Positions 9,713 through 21,400 of a stretch of 64,000 nt of DNA are shown here, piece after piece (position 1 is the first letter of the stretch; each line of letters begins with the position of its first letter). The translations under genes were made by a program, and so were the position numbers. Source of the stretch: Panonychus citri (Eukaryota; Arthropoda; Arachnida; Trombidiformes; Tetranychidae); NCBI RefSeq assembly GCF_014898815.1, contig NW_026515468.1:124001-188000 (forward strand), given 5' to 3'. The notes under the pieces were generated by a model. It worked only from the letters and a program-made list of their open reading frames with translations. It was not told the origin of the DNA and did not search any database.

Positions 9713-12700
9713 ATGGCGTCAATACCTTACAACTTATTAGTTATTTCTGGTATATCTGGACGGTATCCTGAGGCTCAATCTTTGGAAGAATTTTGGTTCA
9801 ACCTGTTGAACGGTGTTGATGGTGGAACTATCGATGATAGAAGATGGCCAACTAGTGAGTATATCAATTTGGCTTTCGAAACAGTTGATTCTATAGTTGT
9901 CTCTCTTTTTACCAGCTTTGCCAAATATACCTAAAAGGTTGGCCAAAGTTCCTAATATTGGCTTTTTTGATGCAGAATTTTTCAAAATACCTGCAGAATC
10001 TGTATCAACCATTATTCCATCAATTCGTGTTTTGCATGAGGTTATATACGAAATGTTTATTGATGCTGGTAAGTTTACAATCGTAAAATATCTTGAGAAA
10101 AGTTATTTATTCATTTCTGGATCAAATGGAAGGTTTCACCCACGATGGTTGGCGTGGTACAAACACAGGTCTTTTTGCTGGTGTAAGTGCGAGTCATAGA
10201 CCACAATTAGATGGAGATCCTCTTGGTATTAATCATCCCGAAAGTATAAATTGGTTACATTATATGTTTGACCTGAAAGGTCCAGTCATCAGCGTGGACA
10301 CTGCATGTGCTGCCGCTGCTTCAGCTTTCGATGTTGCAGTGAGAAGTTTATTGATTGGTGATTGTGATCAAGCGATTGTTCTTGCTAGTAATCATTGTGT
10401 TGTTCCATACGTCGCTCATTGTTTCAGATCATTTGGAATGACAAGTATTGATGGTAAGTCCAAATGTTTAGATGCTAATGCTAATGGTTATCTCAGATCT
10501 GAAAGTATTGTTGCGATTTTAATTCAACGTAAATCTGATGCCAAGAGAGTTTACGGTTCTCTAATAAATATCGCTGTGAATAATGATGGATTCACCAAAG
10601 AAGGAATTACTTTTCCACGACTCGAAGGTCAGATAGATATTCTTAGACGATTATTTAAAGATGTGCCTTTAGATCCAGTGGGTATCGATTATGTCGAAGC
10701 GCATGTAACGGGAACTGCAGCTGGAGATCCAATTGAATGTAAGGCATTGATGGAAACAATGAGACCCGATTCAGATAAACCTCTTCTTGTTGGTTGTCTC
10801 AAATCAAATATTGGCCATTCTGAAGGTTCTTCCGTCTTAAATGCGATCTCAAAAGTTGTTAAGATTTTCCAAACTGGAGTAATTCCTGCTAATTTACATT
10901 TTAACGAACCAAATCCAAATATCGATGGACTGATTAAAGGTGTTATTATACCAATTCTTGAAAATACAAGATTCGATGGAGATCATATTTTGGTAAATGC
11001 ATTTGGATTTGGTGGTGTTAATACTACCTTCATTTTGCAAGCCAATTCTAAAAGAATCGAGAAGACTGATCTAATTTTAAGCTCCAATAAAGTACCACGT
11101 TTAGTCAATTTTTGCAATCGAACTTATGAAGGATTGGAAACTATCGTTAATTTTATTGAGGAGCAAAAAGGATCGCTAACAAAATACACGTTGGCACTTT
11201 TGGATAACATGAGTAAGATCAAACCATCAACAGGGTTTGATCATCGTGGATATTTACTGTTGGATGATGAACAAACAATCATTCATCAAACATTAAAACG
11301 AAATGTATCAACTGATGAAGTGTTCCCTTGGTTAATGTTCACTCCAATGTTTAATGTCTCATCACAATCATTTGTTCAACTGTTGGAAGTTCCTCTAATT
11401 TATTCAAGAATAAGATCTATGCAAACTGATCGCTTGAGCTCATTAGGGATTTATGTTATCAAGATTATTGAATCAAATCAACAGGATTTAATTTCCTTCT
11501 TAATTTCGTCAATTGCGATTCAAATTTCTCTTTGTGACCTACTAACTAAGCATTTGAAAATTAAACCGAAAGGTATTATTGGTCATTCGATTGGTTCAAT
11601 TGCTGCTTCTTATGCTGATGGATGTATAACCGATGAAGATGCTCTGTTAATCGGTTATCATATTGGTGTCGCTTGTAAACAATTCAAAGGAAAAGGAGCA
11701 ATGGCTTATGTTAATTTACCATGGAGACAAATTGAAAAGACGAATTTTGGTTGTATCGAATTAGCTTCACACCAGTCGGAAGATTGGACGTTGATCACTG
11801 GTACTGAAGATGCAATTAAAAAGTTCATCTCATCAATTGGACGCAATGTCAAGACGAATATTATTGATACTAAAGGGATTCCTTTTAATTCATCTTTGCT
11901 TGAAGAAGTATCAAAACCACTTGAACTTGAAATCAACAAATTTCTCAGACCATTGAAAACAAATTCCGGACTAAAGACAAATCTTTGTGAAAACTTTATC
12001 AATTCTGATCAAGAGCATATCATTGATGGACATTTTTTCGTTTCCTGTATCACAGAATCATTCAATTTTAATGAAATAATAGAAAAGATTGATTCCAACT
12101 CTGTGTTATTAGAGATTGGTTCAAATGTTGAGACGAGACGATCATCAATCTTCTTAATTAACAATCGAGAAACGCTGACAAACATTTGCAGCTATAACCA
12201 ATCGATTGTGCATCTTTATAAAATGATTGGTCAAATTTATCTTCATGGTCTTAATCCAATGGTTACAAATCTTTATGATCAAATTGGATATCCAGTTCCA
12301 AGAGAAACTCAACCTGTTGGTCATCTGATTAAATGGAAGCATGAAAAGAAATGGTTTGATGCTAAATATGACAAGTATTCTAATCAACAAACTGTATTTT
12401 CCAAAATAGTTGATCTTCACGACCCTTCCTGGTCATTTCTTACTGGTCATCAGATAGATGGAAGAGTTTTGTTTCCAGCAACAGGTTATCTTTATATTGC
12501 TTGGCAAATGGTCTGTAAGGCTCTGAATCTCGAACCTAACGAAAATCCAATTGAATTCTATCAAGTTCAAATTCTTCGAGCAACACAATTCACATCAACT
12601 GCAAGTCAAATGAAATTTGTTACCAAAATTAACGAAGATCTTGAAACTTTTCTCATCTACGTTAATGAGAGTAAAAATGTTTGTATAACTGGAAAATATC

Positions 12701-15700
12701 GACCTGTTGATAAACCGACAGTAAACTTGCTACCTGTTGATTTCAAGAATATCAAAGAAAACACAGAGATTATACTTCAAAAGAAGGATATTTACAAGGA
12801 ACTTAGAATTCGTGGTTATGATTATTCGGGATCATTCCAAGGTGTAGAAGAAGCTTTTTCTAATGGAAGTTGGGGTATGGTCAAAGACACTGGACATTGG
12901 ATTAGCTTTTCTGATGCTTGTCTGCAGTTTTCATTATTGGCTTCGAAATCCCGTAAGCTGATTGTTCCTGTTTACATTGATTATGTTTACATGTTTCCCC
13001 CAGAAACATTAAGTGCCTTTAGCGATGAAACTGTCAGATCAGATTCTGATTCTACTAAAAAACTTAGTGTTTATTTCAATCAAGAAACGAGAATGGGACT
13101 CACTTGCGGTTTTATTCTTAAAGGATTAGAAGGCGAAGAGATCAGAAGAAAGATCAACACAGTAAACCACCAAATACGAAACCATAATCTAATCCCATTT
13201 AATTCGCACCATAAGTTTAGCAATGAAAAAGCAATGAGACAACAAGAGTACAGTTTTCAATGCATGAAATTGATTGAAAATATTGAGAGATTGAAATCAA
13301 GAAAACTTGATACAATAGATTGTAATGATCATATGCTAGAGATAATTGGAAGTGATAATCTTGATGAATCTTTTAGACAAATTTTGAATGAGATTTTAGA
13401 ATCAGAAATACAACAATGCAAAAGTCCAATCGATGATGTAGATTTCAGCTCGAATTTAGATAATGTTCTCAACCAATATCATGATGCTCTGTATCGAGAT
13501 TTTTTCTTTTATGAGCCAGAAAACATTTTACTTGAACAAATTCTGAGCATTGCAAGATACAATTTAATCAAGAAAAAAATCTCCATTGCATTTTGTAATT
13601 TCAGCCAAAAACTATTCGCAAACGAGATTGAAAATATTTTCAATGATTATGGATTCAATACAATGAATCATTTTATAAAGAGTGATTCTGATTTTAATGT
13701 AATTTATATTCAGCCCAAAACACCGAAAATGGTTCAGAATCAAAGTTATACGATTTTATTTTTATTCGTGACAAGTCAACTCTTCTCATGTACAAAGATA
13801 CCGAACCTGAAGTCAAGTGCAATCAATACGATCCATTGTTGAAGAATCTATTTGATTCACTAAAAGAAGGTGGATTTTGTCAAATTATGACGAGAACTAA
13901 ATTAAGACCAGTCGAACAAGAATGGCAACAATTGATTGGAAATAATCAACATATCAACTTTGATTTATCAACACTAAAAAGTATCGCAACCGATGCTGGA
14001 TTCACGTGGATTTGTCACAAGGAGATGATCGATGAAGGATATTGTTCAGTTCTACTGAGACGACCATTCACACCTAATCCAGATCAACAGGTGACATTTA
14101 TCAGAGTGAAACTTGATAGTAATTATGATTGGATTGATGAGATAAAAGAATTGTCTAAAGATAAGAATAATAAAATCTGGTTAACTGGAGGTGGTTACGA
14201 TAACGGGATAGTTGGACTCACTATGTCTCTGGTTAAAGATCCACATGGTTATAATTTAAGATGTTATTATGATCCAAGGAAAGGAGATGATGAAGAGATA
14301 ACTGTTCCTGATGAAGTGATGCAAAGAGATTTGATAGTAAATGAAGTTGATGATAACGGAGAAATTGGATTGTATAAAAGTGAACTTGCCAATCTTGATG
14401 ATATAGAAATCGAAACAATGTCATGTTATGCTGATATTAAAACCAAAGGTGATCTTTCAAGTTTGCGATGGTTCCAATCACATCATAGTAATTGGACTCA
14501 TATTTCTAACGATAAGCTCATCGAAGATCATGAAGAGATAAAAATCTATTATGGATCTTTGAATTTTCGTGATATTCTCGTCGCAACTGGACGAGTTCCT
14601 CTTCGTTCATATCCTCTTTATGATAGTGTTCATTACATGCCATCAATTGGTATTGAGTTTTCGGGTATCAATTCGTCTGGTGAAAGAGTTATGGGTATTT
14701 GTAGTTCTAGTGGATTAGCAACTTCATCAATAATCCAATCAAATTCATCTCGTGTCCTTGTTCCTGAAAACTGGACATTAGCCGAAGCTGCTACAGTTCC
14801 AATTGTCTATCTAACAGCTTATTATGGTTTAATTTCTCGAGGAAATTTACAATCTGGCGAAAGTGTTTTAATTCATGCAGGTTCAGGAGGAGTTGGTCAA
14901 GCAGCTATTTCGATCTGTCTATCAAGAGGCTGTCAAGTATTTATTACAGTTGGAACACAAGAGAAAAGGGATTTCATTAAAAAACGTTTTCCTTCAATCG
15001 ATGATGATCATATTGGTGATTCTCGATCGACATCATTTGAAGATATGATTATGAAGATGACCGATGGTCGAGGTGTTGATTTGGTTTTAAACTCACTTTC
15101 TGATGATAAACTAAAAGCTTCAATCAGATGCTTATCAGATTTCGGTCGCTTCATCGAAATTGGCAAATATGATATGATCCAAAATACTAAAATTGGTAAG
15201 TTGGAAATATTTTCAATCTTCAATTTAGACAATGAATGTACAAATTACATTGTATTAATACAATACCCAAATAGATTCGCAATTCATAGATTTCAACAAA
15301 ACGTTTCATGCTTGTTGCTTGGCTTTTCTACAAGATGATGTGTTCATCAAGATGATTCCTGATCGGATAAAGGTTTGGAATAACCTCATTGAGATGTTAA
15401 AACAAGGAATCAAATCAGGTGAAATCGTACCTCTTCCAACAACGATATTCCAAATGAATCAGCTTGAAGAGTCGTTTCGGTTTATGGCAACAGGGAAACA
15501 TATTGGTAAAGTTTTGATTCAAATGAGAGATGAAAATGAAGATCCGAATAAAACTAAACTTTATCGGTCAATTGGTCAAACATTTTTCGATCTTGAAAGA
15601 AGTTACATAATAACTGGTGGACTTGGAGGATTAGGACTCGAAGTTGCCTATTGGATGGTATCAAGAGGAGCAACTAATCTGATTCTTACCTCACGTTCTG

Positions 15701-17550
15701 GAATCAAAACAAAATACCAAGAGTATATTTTAGAAAGAATGAGAAACAATGGTTACACTCGAGTGAATATTATCATCTCTAATGAAGATTGTTCCAATTT
15801 GGAATCGACTGAGAGGTTAATTAATCAAGCACAAGAATTGGGCCAAATTGGTGGAGTATTTCATCTTTCTATGGTTCTAAAAGATGGACTTTTCGAAAAT
15901 CAAACAGCTGAAACATTTGATGAAGCTGTCAAACCAAAAGCAATCGCTTGTCGTTATTTGGATCAATTAATTCGATCTCTACCCTACGATATTGATTATT
16001 TCGTATGCTTTTCTTCAATAGCTGTTGAGGTCGGAAATATTGCCCAGGCAAATTATTGTTTCGGTAATACAGCGATGGAAAATATTTGTAGGAAAAGAAG
16101 ATTAGATGGTCTACATGGTTTGGCTATTCGATGGGGAGCAGTTGGAGATGTTGGTGTAATTACAGAGATGAATTTGCCATCCAATGAGATATTGAGATCC
16201 TTTGCCCCAATTCGTTTGAACTTAGCATTGGATTCGCTTGAGAAAACTTTATTTTCACTTGATAATAATCATCTTATCACCATCGTTTCCTTTCCTGATA
16301 AAAAAAGTGCATCATCAATAGGGAATAATTACTCATTGAAACAGAAAATCTTTCATATCCTTAGTGTTAAAGATGCAACTAAAGTTGATCCACAATCAAC
16401 TTTATCTGAACTTGGTCTTGATTCATTGATGGCAGTTGAAATCAAACAAGCTCTGGATACTGATTACGATTATTCAATGACAACCAATGAAATTCGAGAA
16501 TTGAAAATTGGTGAATTAGATGAACTTGAAAAGAAATTGAAAAAATCAGAGAAGAAAAAAATCAACTCTCCTCATTCATTAACTGGACTCAGAAATATTT
16601 TCATTACTCCTTCGCAATTATTTATCCCATTGAATCAAAGTGAATCTGGATTACCATATTTTTACTTCCCTGATCAATCAGGTCAATTCCATATCGTTAT
16701 TCCAGTATTTGAATCATTCTCAAAACCAGTGATCGGCATCAGTTGGACCAAAGACTGTCAGAATCTTGAATCATTGGATGAAGTTGTTAACTTTTATGTG
16801 GACTCACTTATCACCAAATATCCAAATGATAAAACATTTAATCTCATTGGTTACTCACTTGGTGGAGTGATCGCCTTGAAAGTGGCCATTGGTTTACAAA
16901 AGAAATTAGGTCAAAATTCTGTTAGAAATCTCATCATGATGGATTCATCGCCTGAGATAGTAAGCAACAGAAAGAGAATCGTTAAAAAAGCATATGAAGA
17001 AAAAGATGAAAGCACAGTATTTACATACTTTACTTTGGATTATCTTTCACCGTTCATGAAAAGTGATGAAAAAAACGAAGTGAGAACAAAACTGTTCGAG
17101 CTCAAAACAAAACAAGAAAAATTAGAATATGCAACTTTAACTATCAACAGGATAGGATCGTTTGAATATGATGTTAACCAGATAAGTGATGCTATCGACA
17201 TTTTGCAGATAAAATGCGAAAAACTTTCGCTATAAACGTGGACAAAATTTTCACGGTGAAATTTTTTTGATTCGAGCAACAGAACCAGATGAAAACAATT
17301 CCGATTTCCATCATTTGGATGATTATGGATTATCCAAAGTAAGTTGGATCAATTTTATTTTTATCAATTGGTTATAAAGTTTATAAGCACAATTTCAAAT
17401 TCAAAATCTACTCTTCTTATTTTACAGTATACAAATGGAGCTGTCGAGGTTTTAAAAGTGCCTGGGAATCACGATAACTTCATTATAAATGATTTGGGAA
17501 AAATTATTGACACTCTTGAGGTGCTTGCAATGAAAACTTCTACTGGATAA
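9713..17550 (+). pseudogene. FASN: FASN-like synthase copy 2, full length with three frameshifts
   Basis: Exons: 9713-9854, 9916-10068, 10103-15195, 15275-17338, 17428-17550. The start is MASIPYNLL. Domain order is KS (DTACAAAA cysteine, EAHVTGT and NIGHSEG histidines), MAT (GHSIG), DH (HQIDGRVLFP and the SFSDACLQ aspartate), a degenerate methyltransferase region, ER (GSGGVGQAA), KR, ACP (LGLDSLM) and TE (GYSLGG). Comparison with copies 1, 3 and 4 shows one-base losses near 13714 (between DH and ER), 17203 and 17255 (TE), so a full product cannot be made as read. The MAT has Asn for the catalytic His (11887-11889) and Ile for the malonyl-binding Arg (11662-11664). Intron 2 is only 34 nt. Assembly error is possible but three lesions make decay more likely. 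Confidence 0.85.
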
Positions 17551-18155
17551 ATAAAAAGTTTGTGCTGATAATAATACCTCAGGGTGAATCTAAAAAGAAC
17601 TGTTTCAAATTCAATTTTTTCACTAAGGAAATTCTGCAAAAAATTAGACTTTTAAGTTAAGAGTTGAGACTTTGTGGATTTGTAGGGCCAAAAATAATAA
17701 GTCTAAATATGTTTATCTTTTTTAATCTGATGAATAGTTTTCGAGAAAATCGAGTTCGAAGTTGAAACTTAAGGTCACTTTTTCTCAGCAACGATAAGTT
17801 TTTAGATCATGAAATTTTTATTATTGGTGGTCACAAACAAAAATAAGCAATGTCTTTTGTCAAACCAAATGAATTAATAATAATGTTGATAACAATTAAA
17901 TTGTGTCCTACTAACTTCAACCATTTTTTTCTTTCTAAGTTCTTTAGTGGTAAGTTGCCGATACAGTTTTCTCTTGATTCTTGCAATTTTCTCAATTTCG
18001 GACTCATTCTTTGAATAGATTGAAATTCTAATATTATTTTATCATTTTCTTCATGACAAACCTAATGAGTCCAACTATCTTTGGACCTGATTTTCACCTT
18101 CGCCTCAAACAATTGGCACTTATTTCAAATTAAGACTTTTTCATCGATAATTAAA
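17551..18155. other. intergenic between convergent FASN-like copy 2 and ABCC
   Basis: 17551-17780 matches the 3' flank of copy 1. 18040-18150 holds remnants of the foldback element (compare 7766-7803 and 6104-6130). No gene is visible. Confidence 0.5.
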
Positions 18156-18329
18156 TTATATATTAAATAATTGATTAAATTGTTTGGCACTTTGAATAAG
18201 CAGAAATTGCTTGCACTAATTTGTTTTCTTTGTTGTTTTGGTTTAATTGTAACTATCAAGTGATGTTAATGATTACGATAAAGATGATTGCTGAATGTCT
18301 TTGACACTCAACTATGTCAAAATAACTCA

Positions 18330-18388
18330 ATCTTAGACTAGTAGATGACAAGTTTATCATAATCAGAGGATATCATGTACATGATATT
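18330..18388 (-). pseudogene. relic of orphan-family 3' end (second copy)
   Basis: The - strand translation ends in MISSDYDKLVIY-stop, against MITSDYDKLTIY-stop in the intact gene at 26308-27024. Flanks to ~18176 also match. It sits just beyond the ABCC stop, so a family member once lay, or was partly copied, next to this transporter. Confidence 0.7.
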
Positions 18389-18447
18389 TCAACGGTATAA
18401 GTACCATTGAATTTTAATCTTACAATTTTAGATTGTGACTCAAATTT

Positions 18448-21400
18448 TTATATTATCTTTGCGTCTTTTGCCATTGAATGAAAGAGCGATTCTTGATCTG
18501 AAATCAGTGCATTAGGAGAATCATGTTCAACAATTTGTCCTTTATCCATGACAATGATTTTATCATAATCCATGATTGTATTTAGTCGATGTGCAATTGT
18601 TACTATTGTACAGTTTGCAAACTCTTTTCTTATTGTTTCTTGGATCAGTTCATCGGTTTCAACATCAACTGCGGCCGTTGCCTCATCCAATATAAGAACT
18701 TTCGACTTACGTAGTAAAGCTCGAGTTAAACAAACTAATTGTCTTTGGCCTAAGGAAAGGTTTTCACCTCCCTCAGTAATTTCGTAACTTAAACCAGAAT
18801 CTAGACTATCAACAAACTCTTTCAAATGAGCTTGTTCAAGAGCGGAAAAAATTTCTTGGTCAGTTTTGTGATCGAACGGATCCAAATTTCTTCTTAATGA
18901 GCCAGTAAATAGAACTGGATCTTGTGGGATTACAGTTAATCGTGATCGAAGGTCATGAAGTCCAAGTTTAGTCAAGTCTTTACCATCTATGACTATGGTT
19001 CCACTGGCAGGTTCAATTAGCCGAAACAAGGCCAAAGTAAGTGATGATTTACCTGCTCCCGTTCGTCCAACAATCCCGACCTTTTCGTTTGGACTGATTG
19101 TACAAACGATATCTTTTAGAACAAGCTCAAGACCAGGTCGATATCTTGTTGAATATTTGTTGAATGTTATTTTTCCTTCTTTAGGCCAATCCTTTGTCGG
19201 GTGATATAATGGATTAATCCAAGGGGCCTACAGATAAGTGCGAATTCAAAAGTAAATTAGATAAGATTGCAAACATAATCGTTTCATATTCATTTACCTC
19301 GGTATCGACTCTAGTGTATTCGAGACATCTCTCAATGCAAACAATGTTAGTTTCAACATCGGACACACTGCGAACTAAAAAGCTAAGAATCATTGTTATT
19401 TGTAGTGCATAAGTTATTGCGAGGCCCGTTTTACCAGGACTCACGTCTCCCTTAGTCAACACAGCAAAAACTGTCGCCAGTGTTACAATCATATTGCCCA
19501 GAAATTCAAGACGAATTGCTAGCCAACGATCAGCAGTAAGGTTTGCAAAATACGAAGCATGATTTGTGTCAACCAAATGATAGATTCTATTGGTAAACCG
19601 ATCAACTGCCCCATAAGTTTTGATCGAAGTTGAACCGGCTACTGTTTCAGAGAAATGTGAATAAATGGGTGACCTTGTAATTGATTCAATTCGCCTCAGT
19701 TGTCGCGAACTAGCGATATAAAATTTCTGAACCATAACATAGACAATTCCAACTACCAATATAACAATAATCAAATATGATGTTTGTAAACAGATAATGA
19801 TAACGGCGACGATTGCTCGGAAAATTTGAGAGATGAGAAAACTGAATGAGAAACCCATCAGAGTATCGGCAGTGTTCATGTCGGCAGTAAAACGATTCAG
19901 AATCCTACCAATAGGTGTTGTATCAAAAAACGACATCGGTGCACGAACAAGTCTTGCCAGCATCTTTTCGTGTATCAAACGGGCTCCGTTCACTGTGGCA
20001 ACATTTATTGTGGCCGAAATTATGAAAACAATTAGAGATTCAGAGATTCCCAAAGTTGTGTAAACCCAGAGTCGTTTGTTTCTAAGTCTCGTATTATTAT
20101 ACGTTGTTGGGTCAAGAGAATCATCTGACCAATCGGTTAGCCAAAAGCTTGACCTTAAATTTAATCCACTTCCAAGGCAGTAAAGTGCCAATAAAACAAC
20201 ACACGGGACAATACCAATGGCGGTGAAATATTCCAAATAAACTTTCCATTCAACTGAACCTTTTTCAGCCGTTTCTGTTTCGACAAGTTTGAACTTGGAC
20301 TCAATGTTCTCGGAATTTTTTTTCTTTCCTGATCGTTTCTTATTCGTTTCATCAGTTATAATACTTGAACGTTTCCGTATCTCGGAAATTTTGCCATTAG
20401 ACACTGTAGATTCAGATCGGCTTAGAACTTTTTTCTCGACTTCAGGATCCAGTACTTGGATAAACTCTCGATCTTCCGGATCTAACTCATCTTTCTGTTC
20501 AGCTAAATAATGACAGATGAAATCATTGAATTCGCCCTGTCTTCCCATCAGCTCAGCAAAAGTGCCCGACTCTCTGACTTGACCATCTTTCATAACGATT
20601 ATTTGGTCAGCCTGTGGTAAAAATGTTATTCTGTGTGTCACTAAAAGTCGAGTTTTACCCTTCAATAAGCCTTGAGGACCAATGACTTTTTCAAATAAAT
20701 GTTTGGCTACATGAGAATCAACCGCTGATAAAGGATCATCGAAAAAGTAAATGTCGGAATTTGCATAAACAGCTCTTGCAAGGCTTATTCTTTGCTTTTG
20801 TCCACCCGATAAATTGATTCCCTTCTCACCAATTTCAGTGGCATCGCCTCCAGTTAGCATCTTTAAATCGGGAGTGAGAGCACATGAATCGATTACATTA
20901 TCATATTTACTTTGGTTAAAACTCGAGCCAAATAATATATTCTCCCGAACTGTAGCATTTAAAATCCACGCACTTTGAGGCACATAGGCCACTTTTCCGT
21001 ACACATTAACATAACCCTGTTTCTTGTGTAAATCTCCTAAAAGTGCAGATAAAAGAGACGATTTACCAGAACCAACAGTTCCAACAACAGCGACCAACTT
21101 TTGTTTTTCTACTTTTATGTTGATATCTTTCAATGTCGCTTCTTCTTCAGGAGACCAGGAAAAAGTTGCATCTCGAACTACTATCGGTGTAATTGAATCA
21201 GGTTTATGGTCAATTGAATCGTTCACGAGCTCATCTCCATCAAGGTATTTGTTGATTCTTTTGATGGAAACGTAAAACTGAGCATTCAGAAACATAACAG
21301 ACACAAATATCAGAATCATTAGAAATAGAAAATTACTAACAACTATGCAAATATTATGAGCAAATTTCAAGGAGAAAACTAGTCAACTGAAACTTACACT

